Positions 7,454 through 15,519 of a stretch of 48,713 nucleotides of DNA are shown piece after piece. This stretch comes from Rubrivivax sp. (lineage in GTDB: Bacteria; Pseudomonadota; Gammaproteobacteria; Burkholderiales; Burkholderiaceae_C), in the NCBI GenBank assembly GCA_021300575.1, contig JAJTDM010000056.1, forward strand, positions 10,996 to 59,708. Reading direction: 5' to 3'. Both the position numbers and the translations under genes were made by a program. Positions within the stretch are counted from its first letter, which is position 1, and each line of letters opens with the position of its first letter. The notes beneath the pieces are model-generated. The model worked only from the letters and a program-made list of their open reading frames with translations, was not told where the DNA came from and did no database searches.

Positions 7454-8748
7454 CGGACCACCCCGAGCCCGAACCATGTCGGCAGCGTCAAGGAGATGGC
7501 CGGCACGTAAGTCACAAGGGCCAGCACCACGAGCAAGGCCGCCAGGTAAGGCGCAAGCTCCTTCACCACCTCGGCAATCGGCACCCGGGCAATGCCGGCC
7601 ACGACGAACAGGCACAGCCCCACGGGCGGGGTGACCAGGCCGATCATCATGTTCACCACCAGGATCACGCCGAACTGGATGGGGTCCACCCCGATGCTGG
7701 CCATCACCGGCGCCAGGATCGGATAGGCAATGATCATGATGGCTACGGTCTCCAGGAACATGCCCAGGAAGAGCAGCACCAGATTCACGATCAACAGGAT
7801 GACCACCGGCTCGGTGGACAAGCCCAGCAAACCCTGCAGGATGCTGTTGGGCACCTGTTGCTGCACCAACACCCAGCCAAAGGGCGCCGACATCGCGATG
7901 ATGAACATCACCTGGACAGTCTGCCGACCAGATTCCCACAAGGTCTGCATCAGCTGCGATGGGCTGAGCTCTTTGTAGACGAACGCCCCGATCACATAGG
8001 CCGCGCCTGCGGCCAGCACCGCCGCTTCCGTGGGGGTGACCACGCCACTGAAGATGGCGCCCAGGATCAGCGGCGGGAGCGACAAGGCCGGCAGGGCATG
8101 GGCCAGCGTGCCCCGGGCTTCGCGCCAGGAGGGGCGGCCCGCAGACCTCGGCAATTGCCGGCGGCGCGCGGTCAGGGCAATGGAGATCATCAGCCCCGCG
8201 CCAACCAACAAGCCGGGCACGATGCCGGCCAGGAACAGACCGCCGACCGACACGTTCGCCAGACTGGCGAAGATGACGAACGGAATGCTGGGCGGAATCA
8301 GCGGGCCCACCGTGGCCGAGACGGCCGAGATCGTGGCGGCATAACGCGCCTGGTAGCCCTCCTTCACCATGGCCCGGATCTCGATGACGCCAAGACCCGC
8401 AGCGTCCGCCACCGCAGAGCCGGACATGCCAGCGAACAGCATGCTGCCCAGCACGTTCACATGCGCCAGACCGCCCTGCACGCGCCCGACGAGGAGCTTG
8501 GCGACCTCAAAGATTCGCTCGGTCGTCCCGCCCACGTTCATCAGGTTGCCGGCCAGGATGAAGAAGGGGATGGCCAGCAGCGGGAACGAGGTCGTGGTGG
8601 CGTAGGCCCGCTGGATGAAGATCAGCAGCAGGTCAGGCCCGGACGTGAACCACATCACGCCAATCGACACCAGGGCCAGGGCCCCCGCAATGGGGAACCC
8701 CAGCAGGATGGTGACGCAGATCGCAAGAAGGATGGAGGCAACCAGCAT
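7450..8748 (-). CDS. TRAP transporter large permease subunit (DctM type)
   Basis: 432 aa with about a dozen hydrophobic segments. It is the transport-channel subunit of a TRAP system that couples solute entry to sodium flow. Recognisable family stretches are PLLAIPFFILAGNLMNVGGTTERIF near the N-terminus, FAGMSGSAVADAAGLGVIEI, the AVSATVGPLIPPSIPFVIFA loop, and NMMIGLVTPPVGLCLFV near the C-terminus. It lies between the binding protein (32 bp upstream) and the small subunit (overlapping). Length and topology are normal. Confidence 0.95.
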   Translation of the reverse strand: MLVASILLAICVTILLGFPIAGALALVSIGVMWFTSGPDLLLIFIQRAYATTTSFPLLAIPFFILAGNLMNVGGTTERIFEVAKLLVGRVQGGLAHVNVLGSMLFAGMSGSAVADAAGLGVIEIRAMVKEGYQARYAATISAVSATVGPLIPPSIPFVIFASLANVSVGGLFLAGIVPGLLVGAGLMISIALTARRRQLPRSAGRPSWREARGTLAHALPALSLPPLILGAIFSGVVTPTEAAVLAAGAAYVIGAFVYKELSPSQLMQTLWESGRQTVQVMFIIAMSAPFGWVLVQQQVPNSILQGLLGLSTEPVVILLIVNLVLLFLGMFLETVAIMIIAYPILAPVMASIGVDPIQFGVILVVNMMIGLVTPPVGLCLFVVAGIARVPIAEVVKELAPYLAALLVVLALVTYVPAISLTLPTWFGLGVVR

Positions 8749-8780
8749 GTGCGACCTGCGCTGGACGGCTCAGCCGAGCA

Positions 8781-9806
8781 TCAGCCTCGCGCCGCGGTCA
8801 CCATGCCCGTCCACGCCGTCCACACCTCGTCACCCAGGCTCTTGCGGAGCACCTCGTAGGCAGGCCCCATCTTGTCGCGGAAGGGGGCCACGCTGGGGCG
8901 GGTGATGGCCACGCCGGCGGCCTGCATGGTCTTGAGGTTGTCTTCTTCCCTCTCGCGCACGGTCTTGCGGGCCGCCTGGCCGGCCACGGCCGCTTCCTCG
9001 CTGATGATCTTGCGTTGGGCGTCGTTCAGCTTGGTTTGCCAGGCGCGCTGGTTCGCGGCCAGCATGATGGAGGTGTAGATGTGGCGCGTGAGCGCAATGT
9101 GGCTCTGCACCTCGAAGAACTTGGCGGCAAAGGTGGTGCCGATGGGGTTGTCCTGACCGTCGACGGTCTTGTTGGCCAGGGCGAGGTAGACCTCCTGGAA
9201 GGCGATGGTCTGGGTATTGGCGCCCAGTGCCTCGAAGGCCGCCTTGATGGCCAACTCAGGCGGCACCCGCAATTTCAAACCTCGCACGTCGTCCGGCGTG
9301 TTGATGGGACGCCGGCTGTTGGACAGCGCACGGAAGCCCCACTCGAAGTTGGCCACCCAGCTGAAGCCTGCCGTGGACAACTGGCGCGCGATCCAGGCCT
9401 GCCCCGTCACGTCCAGCGTGCGATGCGCATGCTCGTAACTGTCGAACTGGTAGGGAATGTTGATGACGCCCACCGCCTTCGAGATGGACTCGATGTTGGC
9501 GGGGTTCATCAGGATCATGTCGATGGCGCCCAGCCGCGTCTGCTGCGCGGTCTCGACGGGCGAGCCCAGGGCGTTGTTGGGGAACAGCGTGATCTTCACC
9601 GCGCCATTGGTGCGCTCGGCGATCCGCTTGACCATCTTGTCGGCTTCGATGTGCACCGGATGGGAGAGATCGGCAGGGTGCGTCAGGCGCAGTTCCACCG
9701 ACGCCCTCGCGGGCTGGATGAGCAGACCTGCGCCGACCAGGGCGGCGGAGCGCTGCATGACGACGCGCCGGCTGACAGGGCGCTTCGGGGAGGTGGGCTC
9801 GGTCAT
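8781..9806 (-). CDS. TRAP transporter substrate-binding protein (DctP type)
   Basis: 341 aa periplasmic receptor that captures the solute and hands it to the two permeases. The N-terminus has a twin-arginine-like signal, SRRVVMQRSAALVGAGLL, ending near ARA. The mature part shows the GLKLRVPPELA motif, whose Arg normally salt-bridges a carboxylate, and VDGQDNPIGTTFAAKF. The ligand is therefore probably an organic or sugar acid. The start ATG at 9806 has AGGAGA about 7 nt upstream; the longer open frame to 10142 runs into the regulator gene and is not used. A TTGCATGCAA site lies 43 bp upstream. It is the first gene of the transporter transcript. Confidence 0.93.
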   Translation of the reverse strand: MTEPTSPKRPVSRRVVMQRSAALVGAGLLIQPARASVELRLTHPADLSHPVHIEADKMVKRIAERTNGAVKITLFPNNALGSPVETAQQTRLGAIDMILMNPANIESISKAVGVINIPYQFDSYEHAHRTLDVTGQAWIARQLSTAGFSWVANFEWGFRALSNSRRPINTPDDVRGLKLRVPPELAIKAAFEALGANTQTIAFQEVYLALANKTVDGQDNPIGTTFAAKFFEVQSHIALTRHIYTSIMLAANQRAWQTKLNDAQRKIISEEAAVAGQAARKTVREREEDNLKTMQAAGVAITRPSVAPFRDKMGPAYEVLRKSLGDEVWTAWTGMVTAARG

Positions 9807-9848
9807 CTCATGTCTCCTGTGGGGTATAGATCCATCAACCAGAGCATT

Positions 9849-9858
9849 TTGCATGCAA
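9849..9858. promoter_or_regulatory. Palindromic site TTGCATGCAA upstream of the TRAP operon
   Basis: A perfect 10-bp palindrome in the 65-bp gap between the GntR-type regulator gene and the TRAP binding-protein gene. FCD-type GntR regulators bind short palindromes of the TTGTATACAA kind. A close variant occurs at 10691-10700 in front of the plus-strand genes. The paired placement supports one regulator controlling both arms of the cluster. Confidence 0.65.
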
Positions 9859-9871
9859 GTTTTTAGAGGCG

Positions 9872-10645
9872 TCAACCTAGGGGATCCCCGGCCTTGGATG
9901 TGGCAGCGTGCTCCGCCTCCGCCAAGGTCTGCACGACTTGTGACAAGCCTGCCCGCAGATGCCCCCGCAGCGCCTGCGCAGCGCCGGGCGCGTCGCGCGC
10001 GGTCATGCGCTCGAGCACGCAAGCGTGCTCCGCGATCGCCTGCCGCCAGCGCTCGGGACGCAGGTTGGACGAGTAGCGGGCGCGGTCCACCCGCAGCGCC
10101 AGGAGATCCCACACCCAGACCAGCACCGGGTTGCCGGCGCACTCGATGATGAGCCGGTGAAAGGCCTTGTTGGCCTCGAAGTAAGCCCGCAGATCGCCCT
10201 TGGCGTGGTGTCCCATCATGGTGTAGTGCAGCACGCCCAGATCGGCCACCTGGGCGTCGGTGATCCTCGTGGCACAGAGCTCGCCGGCCAAGGCCTCGAT
10301 GGCGGCCACCACCTCCACCAGGGCCTGCGTCTGGGCCGACTCCAGAGGCATGACCACGGGCGATCGGTTGGGCCAGACCTGCAGCAGGCCGTCCTGCGCC
10401 AGCGTCTTGATGGCCTCACGGATGGGCGTGCGCGAGACATTCAGGCGGGCGCACAGCTCGCGCTCGTTGAGCCGTTCCCCAGGCGCCAATTCGCCCGTCA
10501 CGATCATGGCGCGCAGCGCCTGCACGGCGTTCAGGTGCAACTCCCCCTTGCGCGCGGCAGGATCCATGACGGCCTGCTTAAGGCCCGCAGCCGACGCTGC
10601 TGCAGCGGCCTTGAAGCGCCGGCGGGGAACGTGGGTTGTGGTCAT
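9872..10645 (-). CDS. GntR family transcriptional regulator, FCD subfamily
   Basis: 257 aa. The N-terminal winged helix contains LNERELCARLNVSRTPIREAIKTLAQDGLLQ near residues 63-93, typical of GntR proteins. The C-terminal helical FCD ligand domain holds AYFEANKAFHRLIIECAGNPVL. The start ATG at 10643-10645 was chosen because upstream in-frame sequence overlaps the divergent promoter and carries TTGTATGCAA. It is divergent from the SAF-dehydrogenase gene and upstream of the TRAP genes, the usual place for a local repressor that senses the substrate or a pathway intermediate. Poly-Ala residues near the N-terminus look like flexible linker. Confidence 0.92.
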   Translation of the reverse strand: MTTTHVPRRRFKAAAAASAAGLKQAVMDPAARKGELHLNAVQALRAMIVTGELAPGERLNERELCARLNVSRTPIREAIKTLAQDGLLQVWPNRSPVVMPLESAQTQALVEVVAAIEALAGELCATRITDAQVADLGVLHYTMMGHHAKGDLRAYFEANKAFHRLIIECAGNPVLVWVWDLLALRVDRARYSSNLRPERWRQAIAEHACVLERMTARDAPGAAQALRGHLRAGLSQVVQTLAEAEHAATSKAGDPLG

Positions 10646-10673
10646 GACATGAGGCGGTGAACAGGTGCTTGAT

Positions 10674-10700
10674 TTGACATCGAAAGCATGTTGTATGCAA
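10674..10700 (+). promoter_or_regulatory. Putative promoter and GntR operator for the plus-strand catabolic genes
   Basis: A good -35 hexamer, TTGACA (10674-10679), is followed by TTGTATGCAA (10691-10700), a one-base variant of the palindrome at 9849-9858. The operator would cover the -10 region, so bound regulator should block initiation. No clear -10 hexamer can be picked. Start-site position and regulator binding are inference. Confidence 0.55.
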
Positions 10701-10709
10701 GAATTGGGC

Positions 10710-12128
10710 ATGAACCTCGAACCCATCTTCAAGCGGTTTTCATTACAGACCGGGGGGTCACCGGCGAGTGTCGGGCTGGTAGGGGCAGGCGAGTTTGGCG
10801 CCACCTTCGTGGCCCAGGCTCGCCGCATGCAACAACTCCAGGTGACCGCCATATGCGATCAGAACGTGGAGCGCGCCCGCAAGGCGGCGCAGGATGCCGG
10901 GTTTGACCAGACGCAGGTGCGGGTCTGCGCCGACCTGCCACAGGCGCTGCGCGCGCAGACGCAGGGCTGCGTGGCCATCGTGGACTCGGCGTCCTTGCTG
11001 GCGCGACTGCCCACGGCCGCCGTGCTGGAGGCCACGGGAGACCCGCAAGCCGCCGCCGCCACGGCCCGGGCCTGCCTGGAGGCCGGCCGCCATGTGGTGC
11101 TGGCCACGAAGGAGGCCGAAATCGTGGTGGGCCCTGAGTTGGCGCGCCTGGCGGGCGCCCACGGCGTGGTCTGTGCGCCAGTGGACGGCGACCAGCCCAG
11201 CCTGCTCATCGGCCTGGTCGAGTGGGCGCGGCTGCTGGGGCTGCCTGTGGTCGCCGCCGGCAAGTCCAGCGAGTCCGACTTCGTGTGGAACCCGGCAGAC
11301 GGCCACATCACCGCCTGGGGCCGCAGCGCTGACGTGCCGGCTTTCGGCCCGCATTTCGCCCCGGCCGACACCCGTCAGTCGGGGGGCTGGTCCGCAACGC
11401 TGGCAGCCCGACGCGCGCTGCCGTTCGACATGACCACCGTCCCCGACCTCTGCGAGATGGGCATCGTGGCCAACCACACCGGTCTCATGCCGGACTGCGA
11501 GGCTCTGCATGCGCCTCTTGCGCGGACGGTGGAACTGCCCTCGATCTTCAGCCCACGCAAGCAGGGCGGTGTGTTGAACGGCACCGGCCGTGTGGACATG
11601 TTCAATTGCCTGCGCCGGCCGGACGAACTGAGCTTCGCTGGCGGCGTCTTCGTCGTCATCGAAGCGCCCGACACCGCCACCGGACGGTTGTTCGCGGCCA
11701 AGGGCATGCCCACCTGCACAGAAGGCCGCTATGTGCTGATCCACAACCCCGTCCATCTGCTGGGCGTGGAGGCCGCGATGTCCATGCTGGCGGCGGTCCA
11801 ACTGGGGTGCAGCACGGGCGGCAGCCGGGTGCGGCCGGTGGTGGACCTGATCGGCATCGCCCAGCGTGACCTGGAGGTTGGCGAACAGTTCACTATCGGC
11901 GTGCGCCACGTCATCGACGGCCTGCAACACGTGTTGCGACCGGCCCAGGCGCTGGGGGAAGACACACCCCTGCCCTACTACATGGCCGCCGGCGCCCGCG
12001 TGGTCCGGCCAGTGCCCGCCGGACAACCGCTGCGGTGCGGCGACGTCAGCCTGGACGACAACACTGCCTTGCATCGGCTGCGCACAGCGCAAGACCAGCA
12101 CTTTCTCTCGGCGCCTGGGTCGGCGTGA
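10710..12128 (+). CDS. Homoserine-dehydrogenase-like NAD(P)-dependent oxidoreductase with C-terminal SAF domain
   Basis: 472 aa. The N-terminal Rossmann fold has SVGLVGAGEFGATFVAQ near residues 20-36, followed by ACLEAGRHVVLATKEAEIVVG and PVDGDQPSLLIGLVEWARLL, as in homoserine-dehydrogenase-like catabolic enzymes. The last 60 residues, from about YYMAAGARVVRPVPAGQPL, look like a SAF domain. There is no ACT domain or threonine-pathway neighbour, so a catabolic role on a polyol or sugar acid is more likely than homoserine metabolism. The start ATG at 10710 lies 10 nt after the operator; an in-frame start at 10665 would place the operator inside the gene. The next gene follows within 54 nt or overlaps. 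The exact reaction is unknown to me. Confidence 0.85.
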   Translation: MNLEPIFKRFSLQTGGSPASVGLVGAGEFGATFVAQARRMQQLQVTAICDQNVERARKAAQDAGFDQTQVRVCADLPQALRAQTQGCVAIVDSASLLARLPTAAVLEATGDPQAAAATARACLEAGRHVVLATKEAEIVVGPELARLAGAHGVVCAPVDGDQPSLLIGLVEWARLLGLPVVAAGKSSESDFVWNPADGHITAWGRSADVPAFGPHFAPADTRQSGGWSATLAARRALPFDMTTVPDLCEMGIVANHTGLMPDCEALHAPLARTVELPSIFSPRKQGGVLNGTGRVDMFNCLRRPDELSFAGGVFVVIEAPDTATGRLFAAKGMPTCTEGRYVLIHNPVHLLGVEAAMSMLAAVQLGCSTGGSRVRPVVDLIGIAQRDLEVGEQFTIGVRHVIDGLQHVLRPAQALGEDTPLPYYMAAGARVVRPVPAGQPLRCGDVSLDDNTALHRLRTAQDQHFLSAPGSA

Positions 12129-12178
12129 ACCACCCCGTTTCGCCGTCCACCCGGTCCGTAAACACTGCCCAGCCCACG

Positions 12179-13114
12179 ATGGACACCGAAGACCCCGCCG
12201 CACGCGAACCCGTCACCCTGGTCGACGCGCACCACCACTTCTGGAACCTCGACCAGCACCATTACCCGTGGCTCAGCGACCACCCCGAGCCGCACTTCTT
12301 CCTGGGCAACTACGACGCGCTCAAGCGCAACTACCTGCCTGAGGACTACCGGCGCGATAGCACCGCGCACCGGGTCATGGCCACCGTGCACTGCGAGGCC
12401 GAATGGACGCGGGATGACCAGGTGGGCGAGACGGCCTGGCTGACCCAGGTGCACGCACAGGAGGGCTTACCCACGGCCATCGTGGCGCACGCCTGGTTTC
12501 ACACACCGAACAGCCAGGAAGTCCTGGCTCGACAAGCCCAGTTCCAGCTGGTGCGCGGCATCCGCTCCAAACCCGTGACGGCACTGCGGCCTGACCTGAT
12601 GCAGCGCGGCCTGCCCGGCAGCATGCAGGATCCGCGCTGGCTGGAGGGCTACGCTCGCCTGCAGGAGCACGGCTTCAGCTGGGACTTGCGGGTGCCCTTC
12701 TGGCATCTGCCAGAGGCGGCCGACGTGGTGGCCATGTTCCCGGACATCCCCGTGGTGTTGAACCACACGGGCTTCCCGTGGGACCGCAGCGAACAAGGCC
12801 TGGCACAGTGGCGCAAGGCGATGGAAGTGATCGCCCGACAGCCGCACGTCTGTCTCAAGGTGTCCGAGTTCGGCCTGAAGGACCAGCCTTGGGACTATGC
12901 GTCCAACCGCCGCATCGTGCTCGAGGCCATCGAGATCTTCGGCATCGAGCGCTGCATGTTCGCGTCGAACTTCCCGGTCGCAGGGCTGCGCGTGGACTAC
13001 GACACGCTGGTGCGCTCGGTCGCTCGCATGGTCAGCGGCTTCAGCGCACAGCAGCAGAAGGCCTTTTTCGTCGGCAACGCAGCGCGCTTCTACCGCCTGG
13101 AAGTCGCGGCCTGA
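12179..13114 (+). CDS. Amidohydrolase family protein, lactonase-like
   Basis: 311 aa TIM-barrel hydrolase of the Amidohydro_2 family (COG3618-like, which includes L-fucono-lactonase). The metal-binding HxH motif is VDAHHHFWN near residues 14-22. Further barrel motifs are PVVLNHTGFPW and a C-terminal FASNFPVAGLRVDYDTL that replaces the more common SDWPV form. In this cluster it would open a sugar lactone made by a dehydrogenase. The ATG at 12179 gives a normal N-terminus; a GTG at 12125 that overlaps the previous stop by 4 nt would add 18 residues. Cotranscription with the SAF-dehydrogenase is very likely. Confidence 0.88.
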   Translation: MDTEDPAAREPVTLVDAHHHFWNLDQHHYPWLSDHPEPHFFLGNYDALKRNYLPEDYRRDSTAHRVMATVHCEAEWTRDDQVGETAWLTQVHAQEGLPTAIVAHAWFHTPNSQEVLARQAQFQLVRGIRSKPVTALRPDLMQRGLPGSMQDPRWLEGYARLQEHGFSWDLRVPFWHLPEAADVVAMFPDIPVVLNHTGFPWDRSEQGLAQWRKAMEVIARQPHVCLKVSEFGLKDQPWDYASNRRIVLEAIEIFGIERCMFASNFPVAGLRVDYDTLVRSVARMVSGFSAQQQKAFFVGNAARFYRLEVAA

Positions 13115-13189
13115 CAAGCCTGGCAGCGCAGCGCAAGCGGCCTATGATCCGTGCGCTCCCCGACCTCTGATGCCCACGACACCAACCTC

Positions 13190-14074
13190 ATGAGCTACCG
13201 CACGCTGATCCAGGCCGCCGAACTGGCCCACCTGCTCAAGGACTCCCCGGCAAGGGTGGCCGTGTTCGACACCAGTTTCGACCTGACCGACCCCGCAGCA
13301 GGAGGCCGCAGCTACCGGGCCGGGCACATTCCTGGCGCCCGGTACCTGAGCCTGGACGAGCATCTGAGCGGCTCCAAGACCGGCCGCAACGGGCGCCACC
13401 CTTTGCCGGACCGTGAGGCCTTTGCCGCCCAGATGGCCCAGCGGGGTGTGAAGGATGGGGTGCAAGTGGTGGTCTACGACCGGGCTGGCGCGATGTATGC
13501 CGCCCGGCTGTGGTGGATGCTGCGCTGGGCCGGACATGAAGACGTGGCGGTGCTGGATGGCGGCCTGTCGGCGTGGCAGGCCCTGGGCCTGCCGCTGGAG
13601 ACAGATGACGCCGGTGCGGCGCCTTCGGATGCGCTGCCTCTGGACGCGGCATCTTCGCAGCCCCCGCGGCCTGCACGGGCGACCACCGTGGACCGCGACA
13701 CCCTGCTGCGCAACCTGGGGCATCCCACTCGCCTGGTCATCGACGCCCGCTCGGCTGACCGCTTTCGCGGCGAAAACGAGACCCTGGACCCCATTGGCGG
13801 ACGCATCCCGGGGGCTCGCAATCGCTTCTTCAAGGACAACCTCGGGTCCGATGGTCGCTTCAAGCCCGCGGAGGTGCTGCACGCCGAGTGGCTTGCCGTG
13901 ACCGAGGGACGAGCGCCCCAGGAACTGGTGATGCAGTGCGGCTCCGGCGTGACGGCCTGCCACAACCTGCTGGCGATGGCCCATGCCGGCCTGGAGGGCG
14001 CGGCGCTGTACCCCGGCTCCTGGAGCGAGTGGTCGGCCTGGCCTGACGCGCCTGTGGCCACGGGCCCGGTCTGA
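13190..14074 (+). CDS. sseA: 3-mercaptopyruvate sulfurtransferase-type rhodanese
   Basis: 294 aa with two tandem rhodanese domains. The N-terminal, inactive one runs through YRAGHIPGARYLSLDEHL and VVVYDRAGAMYAARLWWMLRW. The C-terminal one carries the active-site loop MQCGSGVTACHN. The CGSGV(T/S)A loop is the mark of mercaptopyruvate sulfurtransferases rather than thiosulfate-preferring rhodaneses. The start ATG at 13190 is favoured over an in-frame upstream start at 13151. It stands 75 bp after the catabolic genes and converges with the aminopeptidase gene, so it is probably a separate housekeeping gene. Confidence 0.9.
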   Translation: MSYRTLIQAAELAHLLKDSPARVAVFDTSFDLTDPAAGGRSYRAGHIPGARYLSLDEHLSGSKTGRNGRHPLPDREAFAAQMAQRGVKDGVQVVVYDRAGAMYAARLWWMLRWAGHEDVAVLDGGLSAWQALGLPLETDDAGAAPSDALPLDAASSQPPRPARATTVDRDTLLRNLGHPTRLVIDARSADRFRGENETLDPIGGRIPGARNRFFKDNLGSDGRFKPAEVLHAEWLAVTEGRAPQELVMQCGSGVTACHNLLAMAHAGLEGAALYPGSWSEWSAWPDAPVATGPV

Positions 14075-14078
14075 GAAA

Positions 14079-14106
14079 GCCCTTGCAGCGGCCGCGGGCC
14101 AAGGGC
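14079..14106. terminator. Hairpin between convergent genes
   Basis: Inverted repeat GCCCTTG (14079-14085) and CAAGGGC (14100-14106) with a GC-rich loop, in the 60-bp gap where the sulfurtransferase and aminopeptidase genes converge. There is no clear run of T on either side, so it is only a candidate bidirectional terminator. Confidence 0.4.
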
Positions 14107-14134
14107 CGGCGGGGCTGCAGCGCTGGGACGCGGA

Positions 14135-15511
14135 TCAGTCGCCGAACCGGTCTTCCAGGTAGGCCAGCAGGGTGCGCATGGCCTGCGCCTCGCCACCCAC
14201 CGGCCGGCCGGGCCGCGCGGCATCGTTCCAGGCAAACAGGTCCAGGTGCACCCAGTCCAGCCCCTCGGGTACGAAGTCCTCCAGGAACAGCGCCGCCGTC
14301 ACCGCGCCGGCCATGGGGCCGCGGCCCGTGTTGACGATGTCGGCGATATCGCTTTCGATCAGCGGGTGGTAGGGCTTCCACAGCGGCAGATGCCACAGCG
14401 GGTCTTCCATCTGCAGCCCGCGGTCCACCAGTTCCCGCGCCAGGTCCATGCGGCGGCAGAACAGCGCGGGCAACTGCGGCCCCAGCGCCACCCGCGCAGC
14501 GCCTGTCAGCGTGGCCAGGTCGATCACCAGTTCAGGGTTGCGCTCAGCGGCGTAGGCCAGCGCGTCGCACAGGATCACGCGGCCCTCGGCGTCGGTGTTC
14601 CCGATCTCGATGTGCAGGCCTTTGCGCGTCTTGATGACGTCGCCAGGTCGGAAGGCGTTTCCGGACACGGCGTTTTCCACCGCCGGAATCAGCAGTTGCA
14701 GGCTCACCGGCAGCTTCAGCGCCATCACCAGGGTCGCCAGACCCAGGGCATTGGCTGCGCCGCCCATGTCCTTCTTCATCCAGCGCATGCCGTCGGCGGG
14801 CTTCAGATCCAGACCGCCAGAATCGAAGCACACGCCCTTGCCCACCAGCGTGAGCTTGCGGTGCTTAGGGTTGCCCCAGTTCAACTCGATCAGGCGCGGA
14901 GCCCGGCTGGAGGCGCGGCCCACTGCATGCACGGCCGGGAAGCCGCTCTTCAGCAAGGCGTCCCCCACCACCTCGCGGAACTTCGCCCCGTGCGCGCGGG
15001 CCACGGCCTTGACCGCAGCCGACAACTCCGCCGGGCCCATGTGCTCGGCCGGGGTGTTGACGAGGTCTCGGGTGGCAGCAATGGCCGTGGCGATCACCAG
15101 CCCGCGAGAGGCAGCTTCCGAGGGCGCCATCTGCAGCTCGGCCGCCGCACGCTTGGGTGCCTTGTAGAGGTCAAAGACATAGGCCCCCAGCTCCCAGGAC
15201 AAGGCCGCGGCCAGCGGGTCGGCTTTGAGCCCTTCCGCGCCCAGGCGGTAGCGTCCCTGCGGCAAGGCCCGCGGCAGCGAAGCCAGGGCGTAGGGGTGAT
15301 TGGCAGACTTCACCCCCGCCCACACCGCAGCCAGACGACCCTCGGCATCAGGTACCAGGGCGTGGGTGTCCGGCGCCCCGACAAAACCCGTGGTGGCCAT
15401 CCACTGCCGGGTGGCCGCTGGCAGCCCCTGGGTACTGGACTGGAAGGACGCCGTGTCGACGAGGTGGATGGGCGTGGCCGTGGCCACCGGCTTCTTCAGC
15501 TGAACGGTCAT
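14135..15511 (-). CDS. M17 family leucyl aminopeptidase
   Basis: 458 aa cytoplasmic metallo-aminopeptidase that trims N-terminal residues from peptides. The metal and active-site regions are intact: LVGKGVCFDSGGLDLKPADG, then MRWMKKDMGGAANALG, and the family signature NTDAEGRVILCDALAYA. ATG at 15511 is preferred, 8 nt after the SapC-family gene ends; an in-frame longer start at 15559 lies inside that gene. The family name is secure, but which paralogue (PepA-like or PepB-like) is not. Confidence 0.93.
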   Translation of the reverse strand: MTVQLKKPVATATPIHLVDTASFQSSTQGLPAATRQWMATTGFVGAPDTHALVPDAEGRLAAVWAGVKSANHPYALASLPRALPQGRYRLGAEGLKADPLAAALSWELGAYVFDLYKAPKRAAAELQMAPSEAASRGLVIATAIAATRDLVNTPAEHMGPAELSAAVKAVARAHGAKFREVVGDALLKSGFPAVHAVGRASSRAPRLIELNWGNPKHRKLTLVGKGVCFDSGGLDLKPADGMRWMKKDMGGAANALGLATLVMALKLPVSLQLLIPAVENAVSGNAFRPGDVIKTRKGLHIEIGNTDAEGRVILCDALAYAAERNPELVIDLATLTGAARVALGPQLPALFCRRMDLARELVDRGLQMEDPLWHLPLWKPYHPLIESDIADIVNTGRGPMAGAVTAALFLEDFVPEGLDWVHLDLFAWNDAARPGRPVGGEAQAMRTLLAYLEDRFGD

Positions 15512-15519
15512 GCAGGGTC

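Noticed and set aside
10710..12128. Assignment as biosynthetic homoserine dehydrogenase or as FlgA because of the SAF domain
   Set aside because: There is no ACT domain or threonine gene nearby, the neighbours are catabolic, and the N-terminal dehydrogenase fold excludes FlgA.
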